Below, piece after piece: positions 1 to 10,309 of a DNA stretch of 64,000 bases (its first letter is position 1; each line of letters begins with the position of its first letter). Below the pieces are notes generated by a model. That model did not search any database. It was not told where the DNA came from and worked only from the letters and a program-made list of their open reading frames with translations. The DNA is from Streptomyces morookaense. GTDB taxonomy: Bacteria; Actinomycetota; Actinomycetes; Streptomycetales; Streptomycetaceae. The DNA is taken from assembly GCF_013030945.1 (NCBI RefSeq), contig NZ_JABBXF010000018.1, positions 78,408 to 142,407 of the forward strand, in the 5' to 3' direction. Made by a program: the position numbers and the translations under genes.

Positions 1-222
1 GCACGGGCCAGGGCGGCGGTCAGCAGGCGCTCGGCGGCGCCGGTGCCGGGGCCGTGCGGGTCCTCGGCGGTCAGCAGCCGGGCTGGGGGCACCTCTGGGG
101 GTCCCCCCAGCGGTAGCTGGGGGAGGTGGCTGGGGGAGCAGGAGCCGGCCGCCCGCGCCCCCGACGAACTTCTCGAACTCCCGGGCGCGGCGGCGTTCCC
201 GGGCCGCCTGCCGTTCTCGCAC
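1..222 (-). pseudogene. SigE-family sigma factor-like gene, disrupted and cut by the window edge
   Basis: Read on the minus strand, a GTG at 222-220 has a GGAGG ribosome site 6 nt upstream and opens an Arg-rich frame ending in EFEKFVGGAGGRLLL. This resembles the start of small SigE-type sigma factors, where EFxxFV is followed by GRLLxxAxLLT. At about position 135 the frame enters a GC-rich palindromic repeat. After the repeat (below 84) the protein-like reading continues as ARLLTAEDPHG and ERLLTAALAR, but in a different frame. The intervening 52 nt is not a multiple of three, so the product would be frameshifted. The C-terminal part lies beyond the left edge. The family call is from memory of the motif pattern only. 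Alternatively, the gene may restart at the GTG at 92-90. Confidence 0.45.
84..135. repeat. Palindromic repeat, family A, inside the SigE-like frame
   Basis: The core at 103-124 reads CCCCCAGCGGTAGCTGGGGG with flanking G and C runs and can form a stem. The same core recurs at 6741-6760 and, with one change, at 18550-18569. It lies exactly at the join between the two frames of the disrupted SigE-like gene. Confidence 0.75.
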
Positions 223-322
223 GCCCCGCCTCCGTCACACCCGGCGGCACTCCCCGGTGGCTTCCGGGGGTTCCAGCAGACGGCAGCGGGGGCGCCCGGT
301 CAAGGGTCGGGACCGCGGGACG

Positions 323-823
323 TCAGGAGGCGGACGCGCCCGGCGGCAGTGCGGTGTGGATCTCCGAGAGCGCGGAGTTGAAGCGGGTGAGCAGGGAGCA
401 GAAGATGTCGCGCTCGTCCTCGCTCCAGCCGTCGGTGCACAGCGCCATCAGCTCGCGGCGCGACGCGCGCACCTCCTCCAGGCGGGCCTGGCCGCGGGGC
501 GAGAGCTGCAGGACGACTGCGCGGCCGTCCTCGGGGTGCGAGGTGCGCTTGACCAGGCCGGTGTCGACCAGCGGCGCCACCTGGCGGGTGACGGTCGAGG
601 AGTCGATTCCCATGCCCGCGGCGAGCGCCTTGACGCCCATCGGGCCTTCCTGGTCGAGGCGGTTGAGCAGCAGATACGCGGCTCGGTCCATCGTGTTGTG
701 GACCCGGCCGACACCGCCGAGGCGGGTCTGTTCTGCGCGGCGTGCGAAGACGGCCACCTGGTGCTGGAGGGTGTCGAGGACACCGGGGGCGAGTTGGGTC
801 GTCACATCCGGAGAGATGGGCAT
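323..823 (-). CDS. MarR family transcriptional regulator
   Basis: This is a 166-residue winged-helix regulator with the normal MarR length. The recognition helix lies around residues 65-90 (GMGIDSSTVTRQVAPL) and is followed by a wing, RTSHPEDGRAVVLQLSPRG, which carries the family's D-x-R signature. The ATG at 823 (MPISPDV) was chosen because upstream codons in this frame read as low-complexity DNA. It is divergent from the threonine ammonia-lyase gene, with 215 nt between the starts. The ligand and target are unknown. Regulation of itself or of the divergent gene is the usual MarR arrangement, but that is inference. Confidence 0.88.
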   Translation of the reverse strand: MPISPDVTTQLAPGVLDTLQHQVAVFARRAEQTRLGGVGRVHNTMDRAAYLLLNRLDQEGPMGVKALAAGMGIDSSTVTRQVAPLVDTGLVKRTSHPEDGRAVVLQLSPRGQARLEEVRASRRELMALCTDGWSEDERDIFCSLLTRFNSALSEIHTALPPGASAS

Positions 824-861
824 GGCCTGGGGCTCACTTCGTGCGGCGGGCGGAGGGGACG

Positions 862-874
862 GCAGAGGCTCTGC
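862..874. promoter_or_regulatory. Candidate MarR operator
   Basis: GCAGAG-G-CTCTGC is a perfect 6+1+6 inverted repeat about 40 bp upstream of the marR start, inside the divergent intergenic region. The position suits autoregulation. No binding evidence is available from the sequence alone. Confidence 0.3.
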
Positions 875-1038
875 AGGGCTGTAGGACAGATTGCGGGACC
901 AGCTGGTTGCTCGCGAATGGGGGACAGAGTACGCGGCCTTTCCCGCGCTCGTACCAGTGCTGCACAAACCGGACGGTAGGCCCGGTTCCGCTCGTCCTCG
1001 CAAAGCCTGTGACGTGCATGTTCTGCGAGACTGGCGGT

Positions 1039-2289
1039 ATGGCCCGACGAGTTGGCGGCCCGGGCGGAACGCCCGCTTCCGGCACGTTCCCGGTGACGCT
1101 CGGCGATGTGCTCGCTGCGCAGCGGATGCTGGCCGGGGTCTGCCGGACCACGCCCCTCGTGGTCAGCCGCCACCTCTCCGCCGCGGCCGGCACCCCGGTG
1201 CGGCTCAAGTGCGAGAACCTGCAGCGGACCGGCTCGTTCAAGGTGCGCGGCGCCTATGTGCGCATCGCGCGGCTGGCGCCGGACGAGCGCGCGGCGGGGG
1301 TCGTCGCCGCCAGCGCCGGCAACCACGCCCAGGGCGTCGCCCTCGCCGCCTCGCTGCTCGGCGTGCGGTCCACGGTGTTCATGCCGGAGGGCGCCCCGCT
1401 GCCGAAGCTCGCCGCGGCCCGCGCCTACGGGGCCGAAGTCCGGCTGCACGGACGGTCGTTGGACGATGCGCTGGACGCTGCCCGGGCGTATGCGCAGGAG
1501 ACGGGGGCGGTGCTCGTCCACCCCTATGACCACCCCGACGTCATCGCCGGACAGGGCACGGTCGGCCTGGAGATCCTGGAGCAGTGCCCCGAGGCCGGCA
1601 CCGTCGTCGTGGGCATGGGCGGCGGCGGGCTGGCGGCCGGAATCGCCGTGGCGGTCAAAGGGTTGCGGCCGGACGTCCGGATCGTGGGCGTCCAGGCGGC
1701 GGGCGCCGCCGCCTATCCGCCGTCGCTGGCCGCGGGCCGCCCGGTGACGCTGCGGGCGCCGGTGACGATGGCGGACGGCATCAGGGTCGGGCGCCCCGGG
1801 GACGTACCGTTCCGGATCGTCGCACGGCTGGTCGACGAGGTGCGGACGGTCTCCGAGGACGAGCTGGCCGCGGCGCTGCTGCTGTGCCTGGAACGGGCGA
1901 AGATGGTGGTCGAGCCGGCCGGGGCGAGCCCGGTTGCGGCGCTGCTGTCGGCGCCCGGCTCCTTCGCCGGGCCGGTCGTGGCGGTGCTGTCCGGCGGCAA
2001 CGTGGACCCGCTGCTGCTGCAGGCCGTGCTGCGGCACGGCATGGCCGTGGCGGGCCGGTACCTGTCCCTGCGGGTGCGGCTGACGGACCGTCCGGGCGCG
2101 CTGGCGGCGCTGCTGGAGGTGCTGTCCGCGGCCGGCGCCAACGTCCTCGACATCAGCCATGTGCGCACCGACCCGCGGCTCGGGCTCGCCGAGGCCGAGG
2201 TTGAGCTGCACCTGGAGACGCAGGGGCGCGAGCACTGCGCCGAGTTGGACGCGGCCCTGCGCGACGCAGGGTATCCGGTGCTGCACTGA
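1039..2289 (+). CDS. ilvA: Threonine ammonia-lyase with one C-terminal ACT domain
   Basis: This 416-residue PLP fold-type II enzyme converts L-threonine to 2-oxobutanoate and ammonia. The PLP lysine is K68 in GSFKVRGAY, ASAGNHAQGVA is the substrate loop, and GMGGGG is the phosphate-binding glycine loop near residue 197. A single ACT domain occupies about residues 335-416. This matches the short one-ACT form rather than the two-ACT biosynthetic IlvA, so either the biosynthetic or the catabolic role is possible. The start is the ATG at 1039 (MARRVGG); upstream codons are not protein-like. It stands alone, with an exporter operon starting 140 nt downstream. Confidence 0.93.
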   Translation: MARRVGGPGGTPASGTFPVTLGDVLAAQRMLAGVCRTTPLVVSRHLSAAAGTPVRLKCENLQRTGSFKVRGAYVRIARLAPDERAAGVVAASAGNHAQGVALAASLLGVRSTVFMPEGAPLPKLAAARAYGAEVRLHGRSLDDALDAARAYAQETGAVLVHPYDHPDVIAGQGTVGLEILEQCPEAGTVVVGMGGGGLAAGIAVAVKGLRPDVRIVGVQAAGAAAYPPSLAAGRPVTLRAPVTMADGIRVGRPGDVPFRIVARLVDEVRTVSEDELAAALLLCLERAKMVVEPAGASPVAALLSAPGSFAGPVVAVLSGGNVDPLLLQAVLRHGMAVAGRYLSLRVRLTDRPGALAALLEVLSAAGANVLDISHVRTDPRLGLAEAEVELHLETQGREHCAELDAALRDAGYPVLH

Positions 2290-2428
2290 ACGTGTCGGCG
2301 GTGACGGGTGCCGGTGGTGTCCGGCGATGCCCGGATTTCGGGCAATGATCCGGAGTGATGCCTTCATAAGGCGAAATGGGCCGGGCGAACCTAAAATCAA
2401 CTACGTCACCTCAACGGGGAGAAGCTCC

Positions 2429-3429
<1,001 letters not shown>

Positions 3430-3433
<4 letters not shown>

Positions 3434-4290
3434 GCGCCACCGGCCAGATCGTCCCCAGGAAGGCGGTGCCCAGGGCACGCGGCGGCGTCACCCAGTCCGT
3501 CCACGACTCCCTGGTCGTCGCCCAGCGCAACCTGATCCGGATGGCGCGCATCCCCGAGGTCGTCGTCTTCGGACTCGTCCAACCGATCATGTTCGTCGTG
3601 CTGTTCAGCTATGTCTTCGGCGGATCGATTGCCGTCGGCGGCAGCACCGACCCGGCCACCTACCGGCAGTTCCTGATGGCGGGCATCTTCGCCCAGACCG
3701 TCACCTTCGCCACGGCCGGTGCGGGCGCGGGGATCGCCGACGACATGCACAAGGGCCTCATCGACCGCTTCCGCTCCCTGCCCATGGCCCGGGGCGCGGT
3801 GCTCACCGGCCGCACCCTCGCCGACCTCGTGCAGACCGCGCTCACCCTGGTCGTCCTGGCGATCGTCGCCGTGATCGTCGGCTGGCGCATCCACCACGGC
3901 GTCCCGGAGGCGCTCGGCGGCTTCGCCCTGCTGCTCCTGCTCGGCTACGCCTTCTCCTGGATCGGCGCACTGATCGGGCTGTCGGTGCGCACCCCGGAGG
4001 CGGCGACCTCCGGCGGGCTCATCTGGCTCTTCCCGCTCACCTTCATCTCCAACGCCTTCGTCCCCTCCGACAACATGCCGGTGGTGCTGCGCACCATCGC
4101 CGAGTGGAACCCCTTCAGCGCCACCGTGCAGGCGGCGCGGGAGCTCTTCGGGAATCTCCCCGCGGGCTACCCGGTGCCCGGTGCCTGGCCGATGCAGCAC
4201 CCGGTGTGGGCGTCGCTGATCTGGTCCGTCCTGATCATCGCCGTCTTCCGGACGCTGTCGGTGCGCAAGTACCGCTCCGCGACGGCCTGA
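3430..4290 (+). CDS. ABC exporter permease, DrrB type (ABC-2 family)
   Basis: This 286-residue membrane protein has about six hydrophobic segments and the ABC-2 motif region FLMAGIFAQTVTFATAGAGAGIADDMHKG near residues 80-110. That region also carries the typical short amphipathic DRFRSLPMARGAVL stretch. The start codon overlaps the stop of the ATPase gene. A strong bidirectional hairpin follows at 4301-4332. It is the membrane half of the DrrAB-like exporter. Confidence 0.92.
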
Positions 4291-4300
4291 ACGCGTGCAG

Positions 4301-4332
4301 GAGCCCCCTCCGGCCGCGGCCGGAGGGGGCTC
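4301..4332. terminator. Bidirectional hairpin terminator
   Basis: A perfect 16-bp inverted repeat without spacer (GAGCCCCCTCCGGCCG and its complement) lies between the convergent drrB-like and greA genes. It has no T-run on either strand, as is usual in Streptomyces. Confidence 0.8.
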
Positions 4333-4359
4333 CACAGGGGTTCGTGCGTACGGAAGGGC

Positions 4360-4857
4360 TCAGCCCTGGTACGGCTTGGCGTCCAGGATGCGCACCATGG
4401 CCTTGCGGCCGTTCGGCAGCTCGTACTCGGCGTCCTCGCCGACCTTCTTGCCGTTCACACCCGAGCCCAGTGGGGACTGCGGGGAGTACGTCTCGATGTC
4501 CGCGCTCGCGTACTCGCGGGAGGCGAGCAGGAACTGCAGGGTGTCGTCCGGGTCGCCGTCGAAGGCGATGGTCACGACCATGCCGGGAGCCACGGCGCCG
4601 TCGGCGGCCGGAGCCTCGCCGACCTTGGCCGCCTCGAGCAGCTGGGTCAGCTGGCGCACGCGGAGCTCCTGCTTGCCCTGCTCCTCCTTGGCCGCGTGGT
4701 AACCGCCGTTCTCGCGCAGGTCACCCTCCTCGCGGGCCGCCGCGATCTTCGCCGCGATCTCGGTGCGAGCGGGACCAGACAGGTACTCCAGCTCAGCCTT
4801 GAGCTGGTCGTACGCCTCCTGAGTCAGCCAGGTGACGTTGTCGCTGGTCTGGGTCAC
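4360..4857 (-). CDS. greA: Transcription elongation factor GreA
   Basis: The 165-residue protein has the full GreA architecture. An N-terminal antiparallel coiled coil carries the tip motif EEGDLREN at residues 43-50, whose acidic residues enter the RNA polymerase secondary channel. A C-terminal FKBP-like domain ends PNGRKAMVRILDAKPYQG. It promotes cleavage of backtracked transcripts. The GTG at 4857 is preceded by GAGGAG. A longer in-frame start at 4908 is less likely. It lies upstream of, and is co-directional with, the DUF4307 gene's neighbourhood, the usual actinobacterial order greA - DUF4307 - mca. Confidence 0.95.
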   Translation of the reverse strand: MTQTSDNVTWLTQEAYDQLKAELEYLSGPARTEIAAKIAAAREEGDLRENGGYHAAKEEQGKQELRVRQLTQLLEAAKVGEAPAADGAVAPGMVVTIAFDGDPDDTLQFLLASREYASADIETYSPQSPLGSGVNGKKVGEDAEYELPNGRKAMVRILDAKPYQG

Positions 4858-5031
4858 AGGTGCTCCTCGTCGGTACTGGGAATGCTGGGATACAGCCGGT
4901 GGATACAAATGAACGCCCTACTCAGAAGGGTGCACCTTCAAAGGCGGGCGAAACCACGAGCCTAACAACTCCGCCCGTCAAGGGGGAAGAAGCAAAGGGG
5001 AGGAAACGCGCAAGAAACGCGTCAGGGCAGG

Positions 5032-5442
5032 TCAGTGCCCGGTTACCTGGCGACACCCCTCGAGCTCCGTCGCGGAGGCCCGCTGCGTGGTGCGGAGCGT
5101 GACCAGCTCGGTGAAGTGGGTCTCGCGACGGTCCAGGGTGACGTCCTTGCGGGCCACCTCGGTGCCGTCCTCGCCCAGCGAGCGCACCGTGCAGACGCCG
5201 GTCGCGTCCTTCTCCTTGCGGATCTCCAGCACCGCCTGCACGGACGAGTCGGAGACCGTCTGCGAGCGGACCAGCTGACCGCTCACATCCGTCTTGGTGA
5301 TGTAGTGCACACCGGCCCAGCCGACGAAGCCCAGCAGCGCGGCACCCAGCACCGCGCCGGCGATCTTCAGCTTGCGGTCGGCACGCTCGTCCGCCGAGCG
5401 GCCGTAGCGGCCCTCGGGCAGCGCTGCACCGTCCGCAGCCAT
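5032..5442 (-). CDS. DUF4307 single-pass membrane protein
   Basis: The 136-residue protein has a short charged N-terminus, one transmembrane helix at about residues 28-47 (IAGAVLGAALLGFVGWAGV) and an extracytoplasmic domain with two cysteines (C84 and C130 regions) that could form a disulfide. DUF4307 proteins are conserved next to mca in actinobacteria and have no assigned function. The gene is divergent from mca. GGAGG precedes the ATG. A role linked to mycothiol or to the envelope is only suggested by context. Confidence 0.85.
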   Translation of the reverse strand: MAADGAALPEGRYGRSADERADRKLKIAGAVLGAALLGFVGWAGVHYITKTDVSGQLVRSQTVSDSSVQAVLEIRKEKDATGVCTVRSLGEDGTEVARKDVTLDRRETHFTELVTLRTTQRASATELEGCRQVTGH

Positions 5443-5578
5443 GATCGTTCCTCCTGACGGGACGTACGGGACCGGGGAGGACCCCTCGGGGTTCCGGTTG
5501 TGGAACCCGGAATGAATCGCGCCCTCCTTCGGTCACTATAGGAGGCGTCTTAAGAGACCAGTGACTGAGGATCGAGCC

Positions 5579-6448
5579 TTGACCGAGCAGCTGCGAATGA
5601 TGGCCGTTCACGCCCACCCCGACGACGAGTCGAGCAAGGGCGCGGCCACGATGGCCAAGTACGTGTCCGAGGGGGTGGACGTACTGGTCGCCACCTGCAC
5701 AGGCGGTGAGCGCGGCTCCATCCTCAACCCAAAGCTCCAGGGCGACCCGTACATCGAGGAGCACATCCACGAGGTCCGGGCCAAGGAGATGGCCGAGGCC
5801 CGCGACATCCTCGGCGTCAAGCAGGAGTGGCTCGGCTTCGTCGACTCCGGCCTGCCCGAGGGCGACCCGCTGCCCCCGCTGCCGGAGGGCTGCTTCGCCC
5901 TGCAGGACGTGGACGAGGCGGCCGGCCGCCTCGTCGAACTGATCCGCACCTTCCGTCCGCACGTGATCACCACGTACGACGAGAACGGCGGCTACCCGCA
6001 CCCCGACCACATCATGACCCACAAGATCTCGATGGTCGCCTTCGAGGCCGCGGGCGACCCCGAGCGCTACCCCGAGGCCGGCGAGCCCTGGCAGCCGCTG
6101 AAGCTCTACTACAACCAGGGCTTCAACCGCCCCCGCACCCAGGCGCTGCACGACGCCCTCCTGGAGCGCGGCATGGAGTCCCCCTACGGGGAGTGGCTGG
6201 AGCGCTGGGAGTCGATGGGCCGCGAGCGGACCCTGACCACCTACGTGCCCTGCGGCGACTTCTTCGAGATCCGCGACAAGGCGCTGATCGCGCACGCCAC
6301 CCAGATCGACCCCGACGGCGGCTGGTTCCGGGTCCCGCTGGACCTCCAGCGGGAGATCTGGCCGACCGAGGAATACGAGCTCGCCAAGTCCCTCGTCGAC
6401 ACGTCCCTCCCCGAGGACGACCTCTTCGCGGGCATCCGCAACAATTGA
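5579..6448 (+). CDS. mca: Mycothiol S-conjugate amidase
   Basis: This 289-residue LmbE-family zinc amidase cleaves mycothiol S-conjugates to a mercapturic acid and GlcN-Ins, detoxifying electrophiles. Zinc ligands are in HAHPDDE (H13, D16) and in the HPDH motif near residue 144. The conserved TCTGGERGS and NNQGF-like segments support Mca rather than MshB. I chose the TTG at 5579 (MTEQLRMMAVHAHPDDE) because GAGG lies 8 nt upstream and remembered Streptomyces Mca proteins begin there. An in-frame GTG at 5561 would add six residues. Confidence 0.93.
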   Translation: MTEQLRMMAVHAHPDDESSKGAATMAKYVSEGVDVLVATCTGGERGSILNPKLQGDPYIEEHIHEVRAKEMAEARDILGVKQEWLGFVDSGLPEGDPLPPLPEGCFALQDVDEAAGRLVELIRTFRPHVITTYDENGGYPHPDHIMTHKISMVAFEAAGDPERYPEAGEPWQPLKLYYNQGFNRPRTQALHDALLERGMESPYGEWLERWESMGRERTLTTYVPCGDFFEIRDKALIAHATQIDPDGGWFRVPLDLQREIWPTEEYELAKSLVDTSLPEDDLFAGIRNN

Positions 6449-6452
6449 ACCC

Positions 6453-6656
6453 ATGATGAGCAACCTGGTGCCGCTCGCCGCCGACCTCGACCAGAACAAG
6501 GTCACGCCCGGCGTGCTGGGCTTCATCGTCTTCGCCCTCATCGGCGGCGCGGTGTGGCTGCTGATGAAGAGCATGAACAAGCACATGAAGCGGGTCGACT
6601 TCGTCGAGGATCCGGAGGGGGCGGCTGCGGTTCCGGGTGACAAGGGCACGGCCTGA
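6453..6656 (+). CDS. Small single-pass membrane protein
   Basis: The 67-residue protein has one hydrophobic helix at about residues 19-40 (GVLGFIVFALIGGAVWLLMK), a basic stretch (KHMKRVDF) and an acidic tail. It starts 4 nt after mca and is probably co-transcribed. Small proteins of this kind follow mca in streptomycetes; no function is known to me. An in-frame ATG one codon later could also be used. Confidence 0.8.
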   Translation: MMSNLVPLAADLDQNKVTPGVLGFIVFALIGGAVWLLMKSMNKHMKRVDFVEDPEGAAAVPGDKGTA

Positions 6657-6740
6657 TCGGTCCGGCCGTTCGACGGTGCGGGTAGTCCTGGGCCGATCGC
6701 GCCCACGCGGCGGAGCCGCTGGGGGTACCTCCTGGGGGCA

Positions 6741-6760
6741 CCCCCAGCGGTAGCTGGGGG
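6741..6760. repeat. Palindromic repeat, family A (second copy)
   Basis: CCCCCAGCGGTAGCTGGGGG is identical to the core of the copy at 103-124. It sits between the small membrane protein gene and the convergent uma2 gene and may act as a terminator. Confidence 0.7.
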
Positions 6761-6768
6761 AGTGACAG

Positions 6769-6794
6769 CCCCACGCCCCTTAGGGGGCGTGGGG
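6769..6794. terminator. Bidirectional hairpin terminator
   Basis: CCCCACGCCCC and GGGGCGTGGGG form an 11-bp stem around a 4-nt loop. It lies between convergent genes, 57 nt beyond the uma2 stop. Confidence 0.7.
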
Positions 6795-6851
6795 CGACGT
6801 GCTGTGCGCCGGTTGTCCTCCGTGTGTCTCGCAGCGGTTCTTCCGGCGCTG

Positions 6852-7418
6852 TCAGATGGCTCCCAGGTCGACAGTGACTGAGAAGGGTGCGGCAGCCTTG
6901 ATCACGCCGGTGAACATCTCGCCGTCCCTGTAGGCCCTGGTGGCGGGATCGAGAACGTAGGTGTAGATGATCGGGACACCGGTAGCGGCCTGCTCGACTC
7001 GCCAGTAGAAGGGGATACCGGCCTTCGCGTACTGGTCCACCTTCACGATCCGGTCGGTGGTTTCCGAGCCGGGCGACACGACTTCGACGACCAGGAGTAC
7101 GTGTTCGGGGCGGGTGGGCGTGAGGTCTATGGTCTCCGCCCGGTAGACAGTCACATCCGGACGGCGGTTGGTCAGGGGAACGTCCTGCAGGCGGACGTCG
7201 AAGTCCGTGTCGGCGTTCCAGTCCGGGCCTGCGGCGGCATCCAGAGCATTGGCCAGGATTCGGGCCAGCCGGTTGTGCCGCTTGGACGCGCTCGGGCTCA
7301 CAACGACCATCCCGTCCACGACCTCAATGCCGGCACACTGCTCCTCGGACCAGGAGTCGTACTGCTCCGCGCTGATCTGCGTATGCATCCACGCGGGCGC
7401 CACCATCTCGGCGGTCAT
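6852..7418 (-). CDS. Uma2 family protein (DUF820, PD-(D/E)XK nuclease fold)
   Basis: The 188-residue protein carries the Uma2 pattern: EVVDGMVVVSPSASKRHN, then DFDVRLQDVPLTNRRPDVTVYR, then VLLVVEVVSPGSETTDRIVK. The aspartate in RPDV and the glutamate in VVEV correspond to the nuclease-fold active site. The cellular role is not established; these proteins are very abundant in Streptomyces and cyanobacteria. The start is the ATG at 7418, with a strong AAGGAGG. The gene is monocistronic and divergent from the YyaL-like gene. Confidence 0.85.
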   Translation of the reverse strand: MTAEMVAPAWMHTQISAEQYDSWSEEQCAGIEVVDGMVVVSPSASKRHNRLARILANALDAAAGPDWNADTDFDVRLQDVPLTNRRPDVTVYRAETIDLTPTRPEHVLLVVEVVSPGSETTDRIVKVDQYAKAGIPFYWRVEQAATGVPIIYTYVLDPATRAYRDGEMFTGVIKAAAPFSVTVDLGAI

Positions 7419-7603
7419 GATGACCTCCTTCGAGGAGCCTCGACAGTTCCGGCATGCTGGACTCAGCCTACGGCCCTGTGATGGTCGGGCGGTTCCGGGT
7501 GACAAGGGTGCAGGTCGCCCCGGGCCGGTTTCGTAGTTCCCCGCGCCCCGTCCGGGGCGCGCGTACGTCGGCGCGGCGGCGTCCCGTGCGCCAGGATGGA
7601 CCC

Positions 7604-9640
7604 ATGTCCAACCGCCTGGCGCACGAGACGTCCCCCTATCTTCTCCAGCACGCCGACAATCCCGTCGACTGGTGGCCCTGGTCCCCCGAGGCCTTTGCGG
7701 AGGCGCGGCGGCGGGACGTGCCCGTGCTGCTGAGCGTGGGGTATTCGAGCTGCCACTGGTGTCACGTCATGGCCCACGAGTCCTTCGAGGACCCCGCGGT
7801 CGCCGCGCTGATCGACGAGCACTTCGTCGCCGTCAAGGTCGACCGCGAGGAGCGGCCCGACGTCGACGCCGTCTATATGGAGGCCGTCCAGGCCGCCACC
7901 GGCCAGGGCGGCTGGCCGATGACCGTCTTCCTCACGCCCGAGGCCGAGCCCTTCTACTTCGGCACCTACTTCCCGCCGGCCCCGCGCCACGGCATGCCCG
8001 GCTTCCCGCAGGTGCTGGAGGGCGTGCGGGCCGCCTGGCGCGACCGGCGCGACGAGGTGGGCGAGGTCGCGCAGCGCATCGTGCGCGACCTGTCCGCGCG
8101 CACCCTCGCCGTCGACACCTCCCGTGCACCCGGCGAGGAGGAGGCGCACGCCGCACTGCTGGGCCTGACCCGCGACTTCGACGCGGTCAACGGCGGCTTC
8201 GGCGGAGCACCCAAGTTCCCGCCGTCCATGACGCTGGAGTTCCTGCTGCGCCACCACGCCCGCACCGGCTCGGCGGCCGCCCTGGACATGGTGCAGGCCA
8301 CCTGCGAGGCCATGGCACGCGGCGGGATCTACGACCAGCTCGGCGGCGGCTTCGCCCGCTACGCGGTGGACGCCACCTGGACGGTGCCGCACTTCGAGAA
8401 GATGCTCTACGACAACGCCCTGCTGTGCCGCGTCTACGCACACCTGTGGCGCGCCACCGGGTCCGGCCTCGCCCGGCGCATCGCCCTGGAGACCGCGGAC
8501 TTCATGATCCGCGAACTGCGCACGGCTCAGGGCGGGTTCGCCTCCGCGCTCGACGCGGACAGCGACGACGGCACGGGCCGGCACGTGGAGGGCGCGTACT
8601 ACGTGTGGACGCCCGAGCAGCTGCGCGCGGTGCTGGGCGACAAGGACGCGGCCCTGGCCGCCGCCCACTTCGGTGTCACGGAGGAGGGCACCTTCGAGGA
8701 GGGGGCCTCCGTGCTCCAACTCCCCGACACCGAGGAGCTCTTCGACGCCGCGCGGCTCGCCTCCGTGCAGGAGCGGCTGCTGGCCGCGCGCGAGGCGCGG
8801 CCGCGCCCGGGCCGGGACGACAAGGTGGTGGCCGCCTGGAACGGCCTGGCCGTCGCGGCCCTCGCCGAGTGCGGCGCGTACTTCGACCGCCCCGACCTGG
8901 TCCAGGCCGCCACGGACGCGGCCGACCTGCTCGTCCGCACCCATATGGACTGGCAGGCCCGGCTCTTCCGCACCTCGCTGGACGGCACCGCGGGCGGCCA
9001 CGCGGGCGTCCTGGAGGACTACGCGGACGTCGCCGAAGGCTTCCTCGCCCTGTCCGCGGTGACCGGCGAGGGCGTCTGGGTCGACTTCGCGGGCCTGCTC
9101 CTCGACACCGTCCTGGCCCGCTTCACGGCGGAGGACGGGACGCTCCACGACACCGCCGACGACGCCGAGGCGCTCATCCGCCGCCCGCAGGACCCCACCG
9201 ACAACGCCGTGCCGTCCGGCTGGACGGCCGCGGCCGGGGCGCTCCTGTCCTACGCCGCGTACACCGGCAGTGCACCGCACCGCGAGGCGGCCGAGAAGGC
9301 GCTGGGTGTCGTCCGGGGCCTCGCCCCGCGGGCGCCCCGGTTCATCGGCTGGGGCCTGGCGGTGACGGAGGCCCTGCTGGACGGGCCGCGCGAGGTGGCG
9401 GTGGTGGGCCCCGGCGACCACCCCGGTACGCGGGAACTCCACCGCACGGCCCTGCTCTCCCCGGCCCCGGGCGCCGTGGTGGCCCTGGGCGAACCGGGCG
9501 CGGCCCCGGTGGAGGTGCCGCTCCTGGAGGGGCGGGATCTGCTGGACGGGAGGCCGGCGGCGTACGTGTGCCGGCACTTCACATGCGATGCGCCGACGGC
9601 GGACGCGGGTCTGCTGGCGGAGCAGCTGGGGGCCCCGTAG
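7604..9640 (+). CDS. Thioredoxin domain-containing protein, YyaL/SPATA20 family
   Basis: The 678-residue protein begins with the DUF255 thioredoxin-like domain ([20 protein letters not shown], then SSCHWCHVM with C50 and C53). An (alpha/alpha)6-barrel region with [14 protein letters not shown] and [14 protein letters not shown] follows. The family is conserved from bacteria to humans, without a firmly assigned reaction. It is found in the cytosol (no signal peptide). The start is the ATG at 7604 ([10 protein letters not shown]); the preceding in-frame codons are intergenic. It stands alone. Confidence 0.92.
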   Translation: MSNRLAHETSPYLLQHADNPVDWWPWSPEAFAEARRRDVPVLLSVGYSSCHWCHVMAHESFEDPAVAALIDEHFVAVKVDREERPDVDAVYMEAVQAATGQGGWPMTVFLTPEAEPFYFGTYFPPAPRHGMPGFPQVLEGVRAAWRDRRDEVGEVAQRIVRDLSARTLAVDTSRAPGEEEAHAALLGLTRDFDAVNGGFGGAPKFPPSMTLEFLLRHHARTGSAAALDMVQATCEAMARGGIYDQLGGGFARYAVDATWTVPHFEKMLYDNALLCRVYAHLWRATGSGLARRIALETADFMIRELRTAQGGFASALDADSDDGTGRHVEGAYYVWTPEQLRAVLGDKDAALAAAHFGVTEEGTFEEGASVLQLPDTEELFDAARLASVQERLLAAREARPRPGRDDKVVAAWNGLAVAALAECGAYFDRPDLVQAATDAADLLVRTHMDWQARLFRTSLDGTAGGHAGVLEDYADVAEGFLALSAVTGEGVWVDFAGLLLDTVLARFTAEDGTLHDTADDAEALIRRPQDPTDNAVPSGWTAAAGALLSYAAYTGSAPHREAAEKALGVVRGLAPRAPRFIGWGLAVTEALLDGPREVAVVGPGDHPGTRELHRTALLSPAPGAVVALGEPGAAPVEVPLLEGRDLLDGRPAAYVCRHFTCDAPTADAGLLAEQLGAP

Positions 9641-9667
9641 GGGGGCGTCCCTGGAGTCCCCGTGCCC

Positions 9668-10309
9668 TCACAGCGTCAGCCCGCGCCCCAGCACGTCCAG
9701 CGTCCGGTCGATCAGCCCCGCCAAGTCCTCGGTCTGCCCCCGGTCCACCCAGTGCATCATCGCCTCCTGCATCGCCCCCAGCACCGCGGCGATCACGACC
9801 CGCACCTCGAGGTCGTCCTCCGGCCTCCCCGTCCGCTCCGCGAGGACCCCGCACAGCATGACCGCCGACTCCGCCTGCCCCTCCGCGGAGCGGCCCCGCA
9901 GGGCCGGGACCTCGCGGACCAGCTTGGTGCGCTGCCGCAGTTCGACGATGTCCGTGTCGATGATGTGCTGCAGCGCCTCCCGCACGCCGTGCCGGATCGC
10001 CTCGACCGGGGACTCCTCCGCCGGGCGCGCCCGCACGGCCGCCTCCATCACCGGGTCGTACTCGTCGGTGAGGACGATGTCCTCCTTGGTCGGGAAGTAG
10101 CGGAAGACCGTGCTGGGCGAGACGTCCGCGGCCTCGGCGATCTGGTCGACCGGCGTGGCGTCGTATCCCTGCTTCTCGAACAGCCGGTAGGCGGCACGCC
10201 GGATCGCCTGCCGGGTCTGGATCTTCTTCCGCTCGCGGAGCCCGAGTCCGGGGCCGGGGTGTGCGGGGGAGGAGGTCTGTGCTGAGGCCATGGGTGCATT
10301 CTCAGGCAT
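9668..10309 (-). CDS. TetR family transcriptional regulator
   Basis: The 213-residue protein has an N-terminal TetR helix-turn-helix at about residues 40-70 (VDQIAEAADVSPSTVFRYFPTKEDIV) and a helical ligand domain. Its start overlaps the stop of the upstream MFS gene by 8 nt, so the pair is one operon. It probably represses the operon from the dyad at 11868-11879. An in-frame ATG at 10291 (MASAQ) is an alternative start. The ligand is unknown. Confidence 0.9.
   Translation of the reverse strand: MPENAPMASAQTSSPAHPGPGLGLRERKKIQTRQAIRRAAYRLFEKQGYDATPVDQIAEAADVSPSTVFRYFPTKEDIVLTDEYDPVMEAAVRARPAEESPVEAIRHGVREALQHIIDTDIVELRQRTKLVREVPALRGRSAEGQAESAVMLCGVLAERTGRPEDDLEVRVVIAAVLGAMQEAMMHWVDRGQTEDLAGLIDRTLDVLGRGLTL

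Noticed and set aside
742..1038. N-terminal extension of threonine ammonia-lyase
   Set aside because: The added 99 codons are not protein-like and would overlap the marR 5' end; the ATG at 1039 begins the family-like sequence.
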